A stretch of DNA of 40,512 bases from Candidatus Amulumruptor caecigallinarius (GTDB lineage: Bacteria > Bacteroidota > Bacteroidia > Bacteroidales > Muribaculaceae), in NCBI GenBank assembly GCA_944321825.1, contig CALUMU010000018.1:1-40512 (forward strand), given 5' to 3'. The position numbers and the translations under genes were made by a program. Within the stretch, counting starts at the first letter, position 1, and every line of letters begins with the position of its first letter. The notes beneath the pieces were generated by a model. That model searched no databases. It was not told where the DNA came from and saw nothing but the letters and a program-made list of their open reading frames with translations. Shown one piece after another: positions 22,842-31,822 of this stretch.

Positions 22842-23468
22842 TCACCAGACGTTGTTATGTATTCTGCTTTCCGGCTCGATTTCCTTTTGCTTGGGCAGGA
22901 AAGCATTTTCAGCAGGATAACCTATAGTCAGCAGGCAGATGAACTCGTAACCCTCGGGGGCGTTCACAATTTGCTTGATTTTTTCCGCCTCATCGCTTAC
23001 GGGAATGTGGAATACTGTCCCTAATCCCTCAGCAGTGGCAGCAAGCAGCATATTCTCCAATGCGCACCATGCCGATGCGAAATAATTGAGCGAGCTTTGC
23101 TCCACAGGTTTGAGCAGAGGCCATGTCAGCTGGCGGAAGAACGGAATAATAAGCAAGCCGCTCTGCATCAGCATCCTCTGTTGTTTGGGCAACGCATCGG
23201 CAAACATAGCCATCTTATCCTTGTCGTCTGACTCGTCAACCTCAGCCACAAGCTGCTTGAATGTCTCCATGTTCTTGGCAAGCGGGGCTATTACCTTTGC
23301 AATGTTCTCTCGTCCACGAACTACTACGAACTCCAACTGACGCAAATGGTCGTTGGTAGGTGCCTTGAAGGCAGCACCGATTACACGCTTGACGATTTCG
23401 TCACTGACTTCACGGTCGGAGTAGTCGCGATAGGTGCGGCGCTTCTCCAATACTTCATATAAATCCAT
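22842..23468 (-). CDS. Nitroreductase-family protein
   Basis: The 208-aa protein has the nitroreductase FMN-binding start LEKRRTYRDYSDREV, then AAFKAPTNDHLRQLEFVVV, and the late segment AAAEGLGTVFHIPVSDEAEKI. Length and motifs fit the family, which reduces nitro compounds, quinones or flavins with NAD(P)H. It is divergent from an AraC-type regulator; the 112-bp gap holds promoters for both, so control by that regulator is likely. Minus-strand -7 box TACCTTTG lies at 23509-23502. Confidence 0.88.
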   Translation of the reverse strand: MDLYEVLEKRRTYRDYSDREVSDEIVKRVIGAAFKAPTNDHLRQLEFVVVRGRENIAKVIAPLAKNMETFKQLVAEVDESDDKDKMAMFADALPKQQRMLMQSGLLIIPFFRQLTWPLLKPVEQSSLNYFASAWCALENMLLAATAEGLGTVFHIPVSDEAEKIKQIVNAPEGYEFICLLTIGYPAENAFLPKQKEIEPESRIHNNVW

Positions 23469-23501
23469 GTGTATATCTGTTTAATTTGTGTTTTCACATA
23501 C

Positions 23502-23564
23502 AAAGGTAGGGCTATTGATTGTTCATAATTTGTGATAATGTATCAAATATTTGTCGTATATTTG
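23502..23564. promoter_or_regulatory. Divergent promoters, nitroreductase and AraC regulator
   Basis: TACCTTTG on the minus strand (23509-23502) faces the nitroreductase gene. TATATTTG on the plus strand (23557-23564) faces the regulator gene. Both match TAnnTTTG. -33 motifs are weak (a TTTG at 23529-23532 on the plus strand). Confidence 0.6.
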
Positions 23565-23580
23565 TATACATTACCTGTTT

Positions 23581-24435
23581 ATGGATGATACCATTATACC
23601 TTATGACCTGCCGGAGATAGAAAACCATTCGTTTTTCTTCATATCCCAGCGAATCCCTCCGCATCTTGAAGCCAAGATACACAACCATGATGCATGGGAG
23701 CTATATTATGTAACACACGGACACGGCAAACGTACAGCCGGCGACACTTTGCAGACATTTGCAGAGGGCGATGTGGCCCTGATTCCTCCGCTGATGCACC
23801 ACCGCTGGGAGTATGACCCAGCATCAGCCGATGCTGACGGATGTGTGCGTTATCTGATGGCAGCTTTCAACCATCAGTTAGTCGAACGCTGCATGGCGGT
23901 ATTTCCTGAATTGCGCCGCAGATTATCAGGCTTGGATTTTCCGACAGATGCGTTGCTGTTCGGACCGGAAAGTTCACATGCTATCCGCCAGACGCTCCGG
24001 CAGATGGAAGGTATGGACGACTTATGTCGACTGAGCGCAATGTTCACCCTGCTCCCGGTCATATTTACATCATCAGACTACACGTACACAGGAAAACCGA
24101 TGCGCATAGAGCGCGATGTGAGGCGTATGCAGAAGATATCCGAATATGTCATGGCTCATTACATCCACCCTATCACATTGGATGAAATAGCACGCGAAAC
24201 CGGCATGAACCGCTCGGCGTTCTGCTCATACTTCAAACGGTGCAAAGGGATGACATTTTCGCAGTTCGTGACAGCCTACCGACTTAACACGGCCTGCCAG
24301 TTACTCAAACAGTCATCCAAAGGGGTATCTGAAATCTGCTACCTTGTAGGGTTCAACGACGTCCCACATTTCGTCAGGGTCTTCACCAAAGCCATGGGTA
24401 TGTCACCTACAAAATACAGGAAACAACACACGTAA
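23581..24435 (+). CDS. AraC-family transcription regulator
   Basis: The 284-aa protein (start ATG at 23581) has an N-terminal cupin-like ligand domain (HNHDAWELYYVTHGHG, GDVALIPPLMHHRWEYDP). The C-terminal double HTH of AraC/XylS type lies at about 185-284 (ITLDEIARETGMNRSAFCSYFKRCKGMTF, VSEICYLVGFNDVPHFVRVFTKAMGMSPTKYRK). It probably controls the divergent nitroreductase in response to a small molecule. The reading could be extended to 23551, but that would overlap the TATATTTG box. Confidence 0.9.
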   Translation: MDDTIIPYDLPEIENHSFFFISQRIPPHLEAKIHNHDAWELYYVTHGHGKRTAGDTLQTFAEGDVALIPPLMHHRWEYDPASADADGCVRYLMAAFNHQLVERCMAVFPELRRRLSGLDFPTDALLFGPESSHAIRQTLRQMEGMDDLCRLSAMFTLLPVIFTSSDYTYTGKPMRIERDVRRMQKISEYVMAHYIHPITLDEIARETGMNRSAFCSYFKRCKGMTFSQFVTAYRLNTACQLLKQSSKGVSEICYLVGFNDVPHFVRVFTKAMGMSPTKYRKQHT

Positions 24436-24481
24436 CCGCATTTTGTGGTTTCATTCGGGCCGCAATCATCAAAAAATTCCT

Positions 24482-24489
24482 TATCTTTG
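24482..24489 (+). promoter_or_regulatory. Promoter of the CorC/HlyC gene
   Basis: TATCTTTG matches the TAnnTTTG -7 consensus and lies 28 bases before the ATG at 24518. Confidence 0.55.
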
Positions 24490-24517
24490 AGTCCCAAACA
24501 AATTACACCCATACTAC

Positions 24518-25789
24518 ATGAGTGACCTGATTATAATTATAATCCTTATCCTTCTTAACGGTATATTCTCAATGTCGGAAGTGGCCCTGATATCGGCCCG
24601 TAAATCCCGGCTCTCCACAGCAGCAAAAAAAGGCAGCCGCAACGCAGCTACAGCATTGAAGCTGTCAGAGGAACCCGACCGCTTCCTATCCACAGTCCAA
24701 ATAGGCATTACCCTCATAGGCATCCTGACAGGTCTTTTCTCCGGAGCCGCCCTGTCAAGCGAATTTGCCGCTTGGCTTGCTTCCGCCGGACTATCGGCAG
24801 CAACAGCCCGTGTGGTAGCGCAGACGGTCATAGTCATCATAGTGACATACCTATCCATCGTGGTAGGCGAACTGTTTCCCAAACGTATCGGTCTCAACGC
24901 ATCCGACCGCGTAGCCATGGCCGTCGCCCGCCCCATGCATTTCCTGTCGGTGCTGACGCTGCCTGCCGTATGGTTGCTGTCACGCTCCACATCGGTACTC
25001 GTCAACCTTTTCGGACTTAACAAGGAGTCAAACCGCGTGACCGAGGAAGAAGTCAAGTCAGTAATACGTGAAGGCACAGATGCCGGGGAAGTCAAAGACC
25101 TCGAACAAAACATCATGCTCCGCGCTCTCGCCATGGGCGACCAGCGTGTCAGCTCCATAATGACACCAAAAATCGACCTTGTGACGCTTGACGCAAGCAT
25201 GTCGCCAGACCGTATCAAAGAAATAATCCGACAAGATACCCACAGCTGTTACCCCCTTTACGATGCCGACCATGAGAGCATCATCGGCATCGTGCATCTC
25301 AAGGACATCATTTTTGACATCTGTAACGACAGCTTCAACCTCTCCGACGCTGCCAAGCCGGGCACATTCATCCCCGAAATCATGCAAGCCTATGACGCAC
25401 TGGATATTCTCCGCAACAAAGGTGTGCATTGCGGTCTTGTATGCGACGAATACGGCGAGGTGCAAGGTATGGTCACCCTCTGCGACGTGCTCAGCGGCCT
25501 GGTCGGATCGGTAGAGGTCGGCAAAGATGATGCCTTTATCATAGAGCGTGCCGACGGCCATAGCTGGCTCGTCGACGGCCAATGCCCCATATATGATTTC
25601 ATGCTCCATTTCGACCTCGATGGAGAGGAAATCCCGTCAGGCTTCACCACAATAGCCGGCCTGATATTGGAACAGCTCAAAAAGATACCGCATCAGGGAG
25701 AAACCCTCACATATAAAGGTCTTACCTTGGAAGTAGTAGATATGGACGGGGTCAGGATAGATAAAATCCTTGTAACCCGTCAGCCATAA
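24518..25789 (+). CDS. CNNM/CorC (HlyC) family membrane protein
   Basis: The 423-aa protein has an N-terminal DUF21/CNNM membrane domain (about 1-175, four hydrophobic helices; GELFPKRIGL motif). A pair of CBS domains follows (about 200-325; VSSIMTPKIDLVTLD and GLVCDEYGEVQGMVTLCD), then a CorC_HlyC C-terminal domain (about 335-423). Members mediate Mg2+/Co2+ efflux or Na+/Mg2+ exchange, though many were first called hemolysins. It is a lone gene. The terminator at 25811-25853 is shared with the haem operon. Confidence 0.92.
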   Translation: MSDLIIIIILILLNGIFSMSEVALISARKSRLSTAAKKGSRNAATALKLSEEPDRFLSTVQIGITLIGILTGLFSGAALSSEFAAWLASAGLSAATARVVAQTVIVIIVTYLSIVVGELFPKRIGLNASDRVAMAVARPMHFLSVLTLPAVWLLSRSTSVLVNLFGLNKESNRVTEEEVKSVIREGTDAGEVKDLEQNIMLRALAMGDQRVSSIMTPKIDLVTLDASMSPDRIKEIIRQDTHSCYPLYDADHESIIGIVHLKDIIFDICNDSFNLSDAAKPGTFIPEIMQAYDALDILRNKGVHCGLVCDEYGEVQGMVTLCDVLSGLVGSVEVGKDDAFIIERADGHSWLVDGQCPIYDFMLHFDLDGEEIPSGFTTIAGLILEQLKKIPHQGETLTYKGLTLEVVDMDGVRIDKILVTRQP

Positions 25790-25810
25790 ATATAGCAATC
25801 ATACCCACAA

Positions 25811-25853
25811 AAGGGGGGGGCGGCATCCACAAGTGGAATGCCGCCCCCCCTTT
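25811..25853. terminator. Bidirectional terminator
   Basis: AAGGGGGGGGCGGCAT and ATGCCGCCCCCCCTT pair around a loop of about 12 bases, with T- or A-runs on both sides. It separates the convergent CorC gene from the hmu operon. Confidence 0.85.
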
Positions 25854-25867
25854 ACATACACATTGTA

Positions 25868-26200
25868 TCATTCGGGCACATATATTATGTCGCCGTTGTC
25901 AAGTTCGTAAGCAATGCCTACACGTCTGCCTTTATTAGCCTGTGACGGGTCTTTATCTTCCGATGGTGTGTAGCGGTTGATTTTTTCGCCCTCCTTGGTG
26001 ATAATCTCCATATTTTCCTTTCCGGGATTTTTGACCATGGTAAAATCTTCCTGCGAGAACATCTCCGTCATGTTGTAACGGCTGACGAGAGCCACCATAA
26101 GAGCCACGGCAAACACCATCGCCACGTCAAACAGGTTGCCGACCACGCTCATCGGGTCAGAGTCTTCCTCTGCGCGTAATAATGAATGTCTGCGTCTCAT
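25868..26200 (-). CDS. hmuV: DUF2149 protein, HmuV-like
   Basis: The 110-aa protein has one N-terminal membrane helix (LFDVAMVFAVALMVALVS) and a periplasmic domain ending NGDIIYVPE. DUF2149 is regularly found after ExbB-like and CobN-like genes and is thought to play the ExbD-like part of the energising complex. It overlaps the hmuU stop by ATGA. It is the last gene of the operon, with the terminator about 15 bases away. Confidence 0.8.
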   Translation of the reverse strand: MRRRHSLLRAEEDSDPMSVVGNLFDVAMVFAVALMVALVSRYNMTEMFSQEDFTMVKNPGKENMEIITKEGEKINRYTPSEDKDPSQANKGRRVGIAYELDNGDIIYVPE

Positions 26201-26808
26201 GACTCTGCCGTTTTAGATGTCTGCTGCTTTACCACATCAGCCAGATATTCGAGTATGGTCAGATTTTTGACCGCCCAACGCTGCTTGACCATCTGCGTCA
26301 GGAAGCCTATGGCGCTTACCACTAATCCGACCACGGTCGTGGCAAACGCCACCTGCATATTATAGGCCATCGACGAGATGTCGCCGGTCGACAATCCCAC
26401 AAGCGCGGGACCCATAGGGATGAGTGTACCCATCAGTCCGAGTATAGGACCCATCTTCGTCAGCACTTTCGAGGTGGCGAGGTTTTTATCAGCCTCTATC
26501 TCATACTCCGAAAGCATCAGCTCAAGCTTGCCCTTATCACCTCTGTTTGCTATGATTTTTTCGGCAAAGGCTTTGAGTACAGACGGCTGTTGCCCTGCCA
26601 ATTTCATTTCAAACGCTTCAAGCGTCTGCGGTGAAAGCTTCTCTATATCCTTATACAATATGTCGGTAGTCTTCTTGGTCTGCATATACTGCCCCATGAA
26701 ACCGCCGATAAGTATCAAGGCGCGTATGAAGAAAAATATCAGCAACACTATGACAGGCACGAGCAGGCCTGTCGAAATCCAAAAGAGGATGTTTGAGATA
26801 ACGTTCAT
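26197..26808 (-). CDS. hmuU: MotA/TolQ/ExbB-type proton channel, HmuU-like
   Basis: The 203-aa protein has an N-terminal membrane helix (6-28) and a long cytoplasmic helical stretch. Two helices of the ExbB/MotA family follow (GPILGLMGTLIPMGPAL; ATTVVGLVVSAIGFLTQ). The conserved GLMGTLIP motif is intact. It should convert proton-motive force to mechanical work for the CobN-like partner. It overlaps both neighbours by ATGA, giving tight coupling. Confidence 0.88.
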   Translation of the reverse strand: MNVISNILFWISTGLLVPVIVLLIFFFIRALILIGGFMGQYMQTKKTTDILYKDIEKLSPQTLEAFEMKLAGQQPSVLKAFAEKIIANRGDKGKLELMLSEYEIEADKNLATSKVLTKMGPILGLMGTLIPMGPALVGLSTGDISSMAYNMQVAFATTVVGLVVSAIGFLTQMVKQRWAVKNLTILEYLADVVKQQTSKTAES

Positions 26809-27506
26809 TTTATTATGCGTTTAATTTGTCGTTTTGTACCTATTCTGTCAATCACGAGGCCGCACACCGTGCCGAGAGCGAGGATGGCGCATATGCCGCC
26901 TAAGGCTGTCAAGTCCACTTCATTGGTGCCGGTAGCCGCTGTACGTCCGTTGACTGTGGCAATGATGCCGAGCACTGCTATCAGTCCGTTGACGAGAAAC
27001 ATCAACTCGAGCCTGTCGTCATCATCACGGAGCAGCCACTTCATGCAGTAGACCGCCAATGGCAGACCTACTACCACGACAGCACCGCAGCACCACCCTA
27101 TCAGTGAAAAATCCATGCCGGTAAATGAAAACATCATCTTGACAAGCATAGCGAATATCACAGGGAATATCAGTATGCCCGGAAACCACAGGGTCAGCTC
27201 CAACAATGCTTTGTCCCTGCGTGACATCAGGTTGCCCGACACTTTTTTTGCCATGAGGACGCACATCACCATCTGCACCGCCACATCGATAGTAAGCACC
27301 ACCGAAGTGTCAAGCATCAGCCCGGTGTCGGCAAGCCAGTCGGCTATCTGGGTCTTCGACTGCAATGCAGCATACTCCCATGTCATGAATACGAACAATG
27401 CGCCCACCGCACATGTCACCGCCAATCCTATCGGGCCATGATATGTGAGTTTTATTACAAATGCCACCGCTATCAGCAGCATTATAACCATTACGAGTGT
27501 TTCCAT
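26805..27506 (-). CDS. hmuT: Polytopic membrane protein, HmuT-like
   Basis: The 233-aa protein has about six hydrophobic helices (1-22, 28-43, 68-86, 106-124, 130-150, 165-183, with further ones toward the C-terminus) and no soluble domain. In Porphyromonas hmuYRSTUV operons a membrane protein sits between the CobN-like HmuS and the ExbB-like HmuU; this gene has that position. It probably forms the inner-membrane part of the haem-handling complex. It overlaps hmuU by ATGA. Confidence 0.65.
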   Translation of the reverse strand: METLVMVIMLLIAVAFVIKLTYHGPIGLAVTCAVGALFVFMTWEYAALQSKTQIADWLADTGLMLDTSVVLTIDVAVQMVMCVLMAKKVSGNLMSRRDKALLELTLWFPGILIFPVIFAMLVKMMFSFTGMDFSLIGWCCGAVVVVGLPLAVYCMKWLLRDDDDRLELMFLVNGLIAVLGIIATVNGRTAATGTNEVDLTALGGICAILALGTVCGLVIDRIGTKRQIKRIIK

Positions 27507-27522
27507 GTCTATATATTTGGGG

Positions 27523-30500
27523 TTAATTTCTACGATGCCGACGGCGTATGATTACCACTGCACACAGCAACACTGCGACTACTATGACAGCTACAACCAG
27601 TCCGTTGACTCGGTTAGTCTCGCTCTGTACCGACTGCAATTCATCGCGCTTCATGACCATGCCGTCATCGGCTGATGCAATCTTCTCGGAGCGAATCTCG
27701 GAAATGTCGTTGCGATATGTCGCTGCATTTTCCTTGCTGACATTTGAAGCTATGAAGTCACGCAGCTTGGCATTGTCGCATACGAATCCCGAACACGAAG
27801 GTTTGTACTCGTTGACTATCTCGGTATGCAGCTTGGCCATCGCCTCCACCTGCTCGGGAGTAGCGTTCCACATGCCTTTCCTGACAGTCTCAAGCATCAC
27901 GGCAGTCATCTCCTCTATGGCAGCAGGGTTGACATCCTTTAAATGTTCCTTGATGCCGAGGCCGTGCTTGTCGGCGACATACATGTCATAGATGCCGTCC
28001 CATAGCTCGTCATCTATGACTTCAGGCTTCATGACATTCCACCCATATGTGTTGCGGACCACATCGGCCATCGCCGACATATCGCCAGCTCCTCCTTTCA
28101 TCTTCTCCTTGACGTAATTGGGATTCAGTATGGTGGTGCGGCTTTCCACTCCTATCGCCTCCTTGAGTTCCTGCATACGGCCGTTGTTGCGGTTGCGGTA
28201 GTCGCTCAGATATGCTTCGGGGTCTTTGCCTGTGACATTGCGCACCGCCAAATTCATGCCGCCCATGAACTCATATACATGGTCGAGGCTCAATGCGCCC
28301 CATGTATTGCTCTGGCGGGGCTGCACCACCACGTCCGTGCGGGTCAGAGCGGCCTCAAAAGCATATTCGCGCATTTTTTCCCAATCGGCCTCGCTGCCGT
28401 ACATGGCACCCATATTATTAATATAGGTGTCGGCGATTTCGGAGTCCGAATCCCAGCGGTCACCAGCCTCGACCATCGACTGTATGCCTGAGCCGTAATT
28501 GCCGTTGACACCGCCGAATACACGTGCCGTTGACAGTTCACGGGCCTCCTTGGGCGACACGCCACGGTCCACCAAATGTTTCTCCGACGCAGTAACACCC
28601 TCTTTGACATAATTTGGCACTGCTTTGTCATCGGCTTCTGCCGCCATCTTGACAGCGCGGTCTATCAGAAACAGCCGTGAAGCAGCCAAGTCACGCAGCT
28701 GCCCCGAAGTCTGCACCACAACGTCGATGCGCGGACGGCCCAGCTCCGCCTCCGGTATCAGCCGGAGGTCGGTAACACGCCCGAACGGGTCTCTGACCGG
28801 CTCCACGCCGAGCATGTAGAGTACTTGAGCTATCGTAGCACCTTCGGTCTCAATGAACTCGCTGCTCCACAAGGTGTAACTTACCTTACGTGGCACAGAA
28901 TCGCCGTGATTCTTGCGGTACATCTTTATAGTGTTTTCGGCAAGCGCCTTGCCCTTTTCCCAAGCCTGCATAGAGGGTGTCTCCTCGGCATTGACGGCAT
29001 ACATGTTACGTCCCGTCGGCAAGATGTCGGGATTCAGCACAGGATCGCCGCCAGAAGTCGGGGCTATGTATCCGCCATTGAGGGCATTAACCAACGAAAG
29101 TAGCTCGTTCTGAGGACTCTCGGTCAATGCCTGACGATAACGGTCCACGTTAGTCAAGGCACGCTCGACTTCAGTGATGGCTGTCGCATATTCAAGAACT
29201 GCGGGACTGATGCCCTCCTTGTCGGTCATGCCGTGACCATGCCCGGCTCCGCCACCTTTTGCCACTACGCTTTTGCGCTTCATGGCGGCTTCCATCTTTT
29301 TTAACGCGGCTTCGTCCGCACCCATTTTACGAGCCATTTCCAACGCTTTTTCAGGCGACATGCCCGGCATCATCATGCCGTGACGTTTTTTGGGCGACTT
29401 TCGCTCGGATACTTTCAGTGTGGATACCGGACGCGACGACATCATCGACCCCATGACCATCATCTTCGACAGCATATCCTTCGCGCCCTCGACTTCATCC
29501 ATCACATGACGTGCGCTGTCGAGGTCGGTTTGCGATATGCCGGCATAGCGGCATATCTCCGCGTCGCTGACACTCTGACCTGATGCCAACAGACGGTTGA
29601 CTATCGCGGTGGCCTCCGTGCGGTAAGCCGACATCGGTTTTTTGTTGCCTTGATGCTTGATATCGTCCAATTTCTTCACGCTGTATGCCACAGGGTCTAC
29701 GGTCATGGCATATACCGTAGATTTGATATGTTCGGGTGCATAAGGGATGCCCATGACATACAGGGCACCTGTCATTTTCTCGTTGGCAAGCTCCTCGGCA
29801 AACATCTCTATACGCGCCACTTCGTCGGCGGTATATGGTTTGGTGAGGATGCTGTCAAGGCGGAGTTCGCGGTGTATGCCGAGACGCACAGCGTTACGTT
29901 TCACTTTCATGGAAGCAGCGTGTATCGCATTGTCGTTTTCCGTACCCAATGCGCGGTTATACTCCATGACGGCATCGGCAAGCTCCTTATATATACCTCT
30001 GACTCCGCTTTCCATAAACGGGGGGGTCAGATAATTGATGACACCGGCATAGCTCCTGCGTTTAGCTGTCATGGCTTCGCCTACATTGGAAGTGGAGTAG
30101 ACATAGAAATGCGGCATAGTCCCGACCAGGCGATCCGGCCAGTCACTGCTGCCGAGGGCGACCTGCTTGCGTGGGGTGAACTCCAACGAACCATGTGCGC
30201 CGAAATGTATCAGCGCATCGGCACCGAAACCATACCGCACCCACAGATAGGAAGCAGTGTAGGCATGAGGTGGTGCAACATCCGTGCCGTGCACCATCTT
30301 GAAGTCGTCGTCACCCAATCCGGCGGCAGTCTGAGGTATCAGCACCACGTTGCCGAATCTGATACGCGCCACAGCCAGATTGCCGTCGCCGTCGCTCAGA
30401 CCGTGACCCGGAAATGCGCCGTCAATCGAATCGATAGCCTGACGCATATGCGGAGCGAGTGCTGACTGACACCAGACGTCATAATCCGCTTTGCTTATCA

Positions 30501-31800
30501 GTTCGGGAGCTGCCGTTTTCACAAAATCGGCTTTCGCCCCCACGGCATATCCGTTGAATATCCGTCCTCTCTCCCCTATCATCTTTTCAAGTTCTGAGGC
30601 GGACGACGGCAGATTGCCGACATTATAGCCTTCGTTTTTCAGACGCACAAGCAGATTGTAGAGCGACGGAGCCACCTCCATGCCCTCGGCAACAAGCGCG
30701 TTCTGCCCAGGACCCTTGAAGTAGAATATGGCAACCTTCTTGTCGCGGTTAGGTTTACGCTGCAGCGCAACGTAATTGCCCACCGTCTCCACAAACTCTT
30801 CAAGACGGTCGGGGATAGCCGCGACATAAGGCAGACCATCGTCACCTGTGTAGTGGGCGAACAGGGCAAACGGACGCACAGCACCGTCAATCTCCGGGGT
30901 GACGACGCTCTGCGACAAGAATCCGCCGCTCATACCCATATTGTCGGCCATCCACTCGTCATAATCGCGGTTGACGTTTACAGGCGAAAACAGCGGCACA
31001 TTGTGCTGCTCGAGGTAGCGGACCACCATGTCGCCCATGCGTCCGTGAGCCATGTTGATCATAGCTGCCACTTTGACCGAATCGGCGTGGCCACGGCTGA
31101 TGAACTGCTGTATGCTGTTGACAGGATACACAGCCATCCCCTCGCGTTCGAGGGCTGCTACAAGGCTGTCCGCCACACCCATCTGACCTGTGAGGATGAC
31201 CTTGGGGGCACTGTCGTGCCACTTGCCGCGTGTACGGAGAAATTTTTCATATTCCTCCACCGATGCGAAATTCAAGTTGTCATCCTCCGAGGGATAATAA
31301 AGCAGTGATGACGCAGAGACAACGGGATCGCCCGGAATATCGGCAAACAGACGCTTGCCGTCGATAAATTTACGTATATATTTCAGCATGTTGCGGTAAT
31401 TACCACGGCCTCCCACAAGATACTGCTTCAGAAATTCGGTGTCGATAGAGTCGGTCGACACTATCATGTTCTGCGGATTTGTAGCCGCAGTAGTCAGCAC
31501 AGGAGTCCCGCTTTCAGCCGCTTTGATAAGCGCATGACGCTGTTCGTCGGTGATGCGCAGCCCCATGCCGTTGACCAATACCATGTCGTATCTCCCAGCC
31601 TTGTCAAGCTCCTCTACAGGAAGCTCCTCTATTTTGACAAACGAGTTGTCGTTAGCCTTTCCTATCTGCCCTAAAGTGATGGCCTGATAGTTGACAAATG
31701 CTATGCGGGTTTTGGATGCCATACTATTCCATGACACGACAGCCCCCGCAATGAGGACTGCCGCGCCGATGGCTGCAAGGATTATATGTTTCCTTTTCAT
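27523..31800 (-). CDS. hmuS: CobN-like haem-processing protein HmuS
   Basis: The 1425-aa protein is in the CobN/Mg-chelatase H superfamily. It has an N-terminal membrane anchor (about 7-27) and a C-terminal one (about 1400-1420), so the bulk is periplasmic, unlike cytoplasmic CobN. Conserved segments include DALIHFGAHGSLEFTPRKQVALG and GINYL-like strands. The partner genes CobI/CobT are absent, so cobalt insertion is unlikely. HmuS homologues in Bacteroides are proposed to remove iron from haem. Residues about 795-860 are an unusual Met/His-rich loop (HGMMMPGM, GHGHGM). It is 22 bases from the receptor stop. Confidence 0.85.
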   Translation of the reverse strand: MKRKHIILAAIGAAVLIAGAVVSWNSMASKTRIAFVNYQAITLGQIGKANDNSFVKIEELPVEELDKAGRYDMVLVNGMGLRITDEQRHALIKAAESGTPVLTTAATNPQNMIVSTDSIDTEFLKQYLVGGRGNYRNMLKYIRKFIDGKRLFADIPGDPVVSASSLLYYPSEDDNLNFASVEEYEKFLRTRGKWHDSAPKVILTGQMGVADSLVAALEREGMAVYPVNSIQQFISRGHADSVKVAAMINMAHGRMGDMVVRYLEQHNVPLFSPVNVNRDYDEWMADNMGMSGGFLSQSVVTPEIDGAVRPFALFAHYTGDDGLPYVAAIPDRLEEFVETVGNYVALQRKPNRDKKVAIFYFKGPGQNALVAEGMEVAPSLYNLLVRLKNEGYNVGNLPSSASELEKMIGERGRIFNGYAVGAKADFVKTAAPELISKADYDVWCQSALAPHMRQAIDSIDGAFPGHGLSDGDGNLAVARIRFGNVVLIPQTAAGLGDDDFKMVHGTDVAPPHAYTASYLWVRYGFGADALIHFGAHGSLEFTPRKQVALGSSDWPDRLVGTMPHFYVYSTSNVGEAMTAKRRSYAGVINYLTPPFMESGVRGIYKELADAVMEYNRALGTENDNAIHAASMKVKRNAVRLGIHRELRLDSILTKPYTADEVARIEMFAEELANEKMTGALYVMGIPYAPEHIKSTVYAMTVDPVAYSVKKLDDIKHQGNKKPMSAYRTEATAIVNRLLASGQSVSDAEICRYAGISQTDLDSARHVMDEVEGAKDMLSKMMVMGSMMSSRPVSTLKVSERKSPKKRHGMMMPGMSPEKALEMARKMGADEAALKKMEAAMKRKSVVAKGGGAGHGHGMTDKEGISPAVLEYATAITEVERALTNVDRYRQALTESPQNELLSLVNALNGGYIAPTSGGDPVLNPDILPTGRNMYAVNAEETPSMQAWEKGKALAENTIKMYRKNHGDSVPRKVSYTLWSSEFIETEGATIAQVLYMLGVEPVRDPFGRVTDLRLIPEAELGRPRIDVVVQTSGQLRDLAASRLFLIDRAVKMAAEADDKAVPNYVKEGVTASEKHLVDRGVSPKEARELSTARVFGGVNGNYGSGIQSMVEAGDRWDSDSEIADTYINNMGAMYGSEADWEKMREYAFEAALTRTDVVVQPRQSNTWGALSLDHVYEFMGGMNLAVRNVTGKDPEAYLSDYRNRNNGRMQELKEAIGVESRTTILNPNYVKEKMKGGAGDMSAMADVVRNTYGWNVMKPEVIDDELWDGIYDMYVADKHGLGIKEHLKDVNPAAIEEMTAVMLETVRKGMWNATPEQVEAMAKLHTEIVNEYKPSCSGFVCDNAKLRDFIASNVSKENAATYRNDISEIRSEKIASADDGMVMKRDELQSVQSETNRVNGLVVAVIVVAVLLCAVVIIRRRHRRN

Positions 31801-31822
31801 TTATGCGATATTCCTAAATAAT

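Noticed and set aside
24514-25218. Minus-strand open frame of 234 codons
   Set aside because: It is antisense to the CNNM domain of the CorC gene; Ser/Arg-rich composition.
29650-30465. Plus-strand open frame of 271 codons
   Set aside because: It is antisense to hmuS, whose CobN domain is well conserved; the frame has no recognisable domain.
27523-31800. Cobalamin biosynthesis cobaltochelatase
   Set aside because: Anchors at both ends, partner genes of the haem type and no other cob genes favour an HmuS role.
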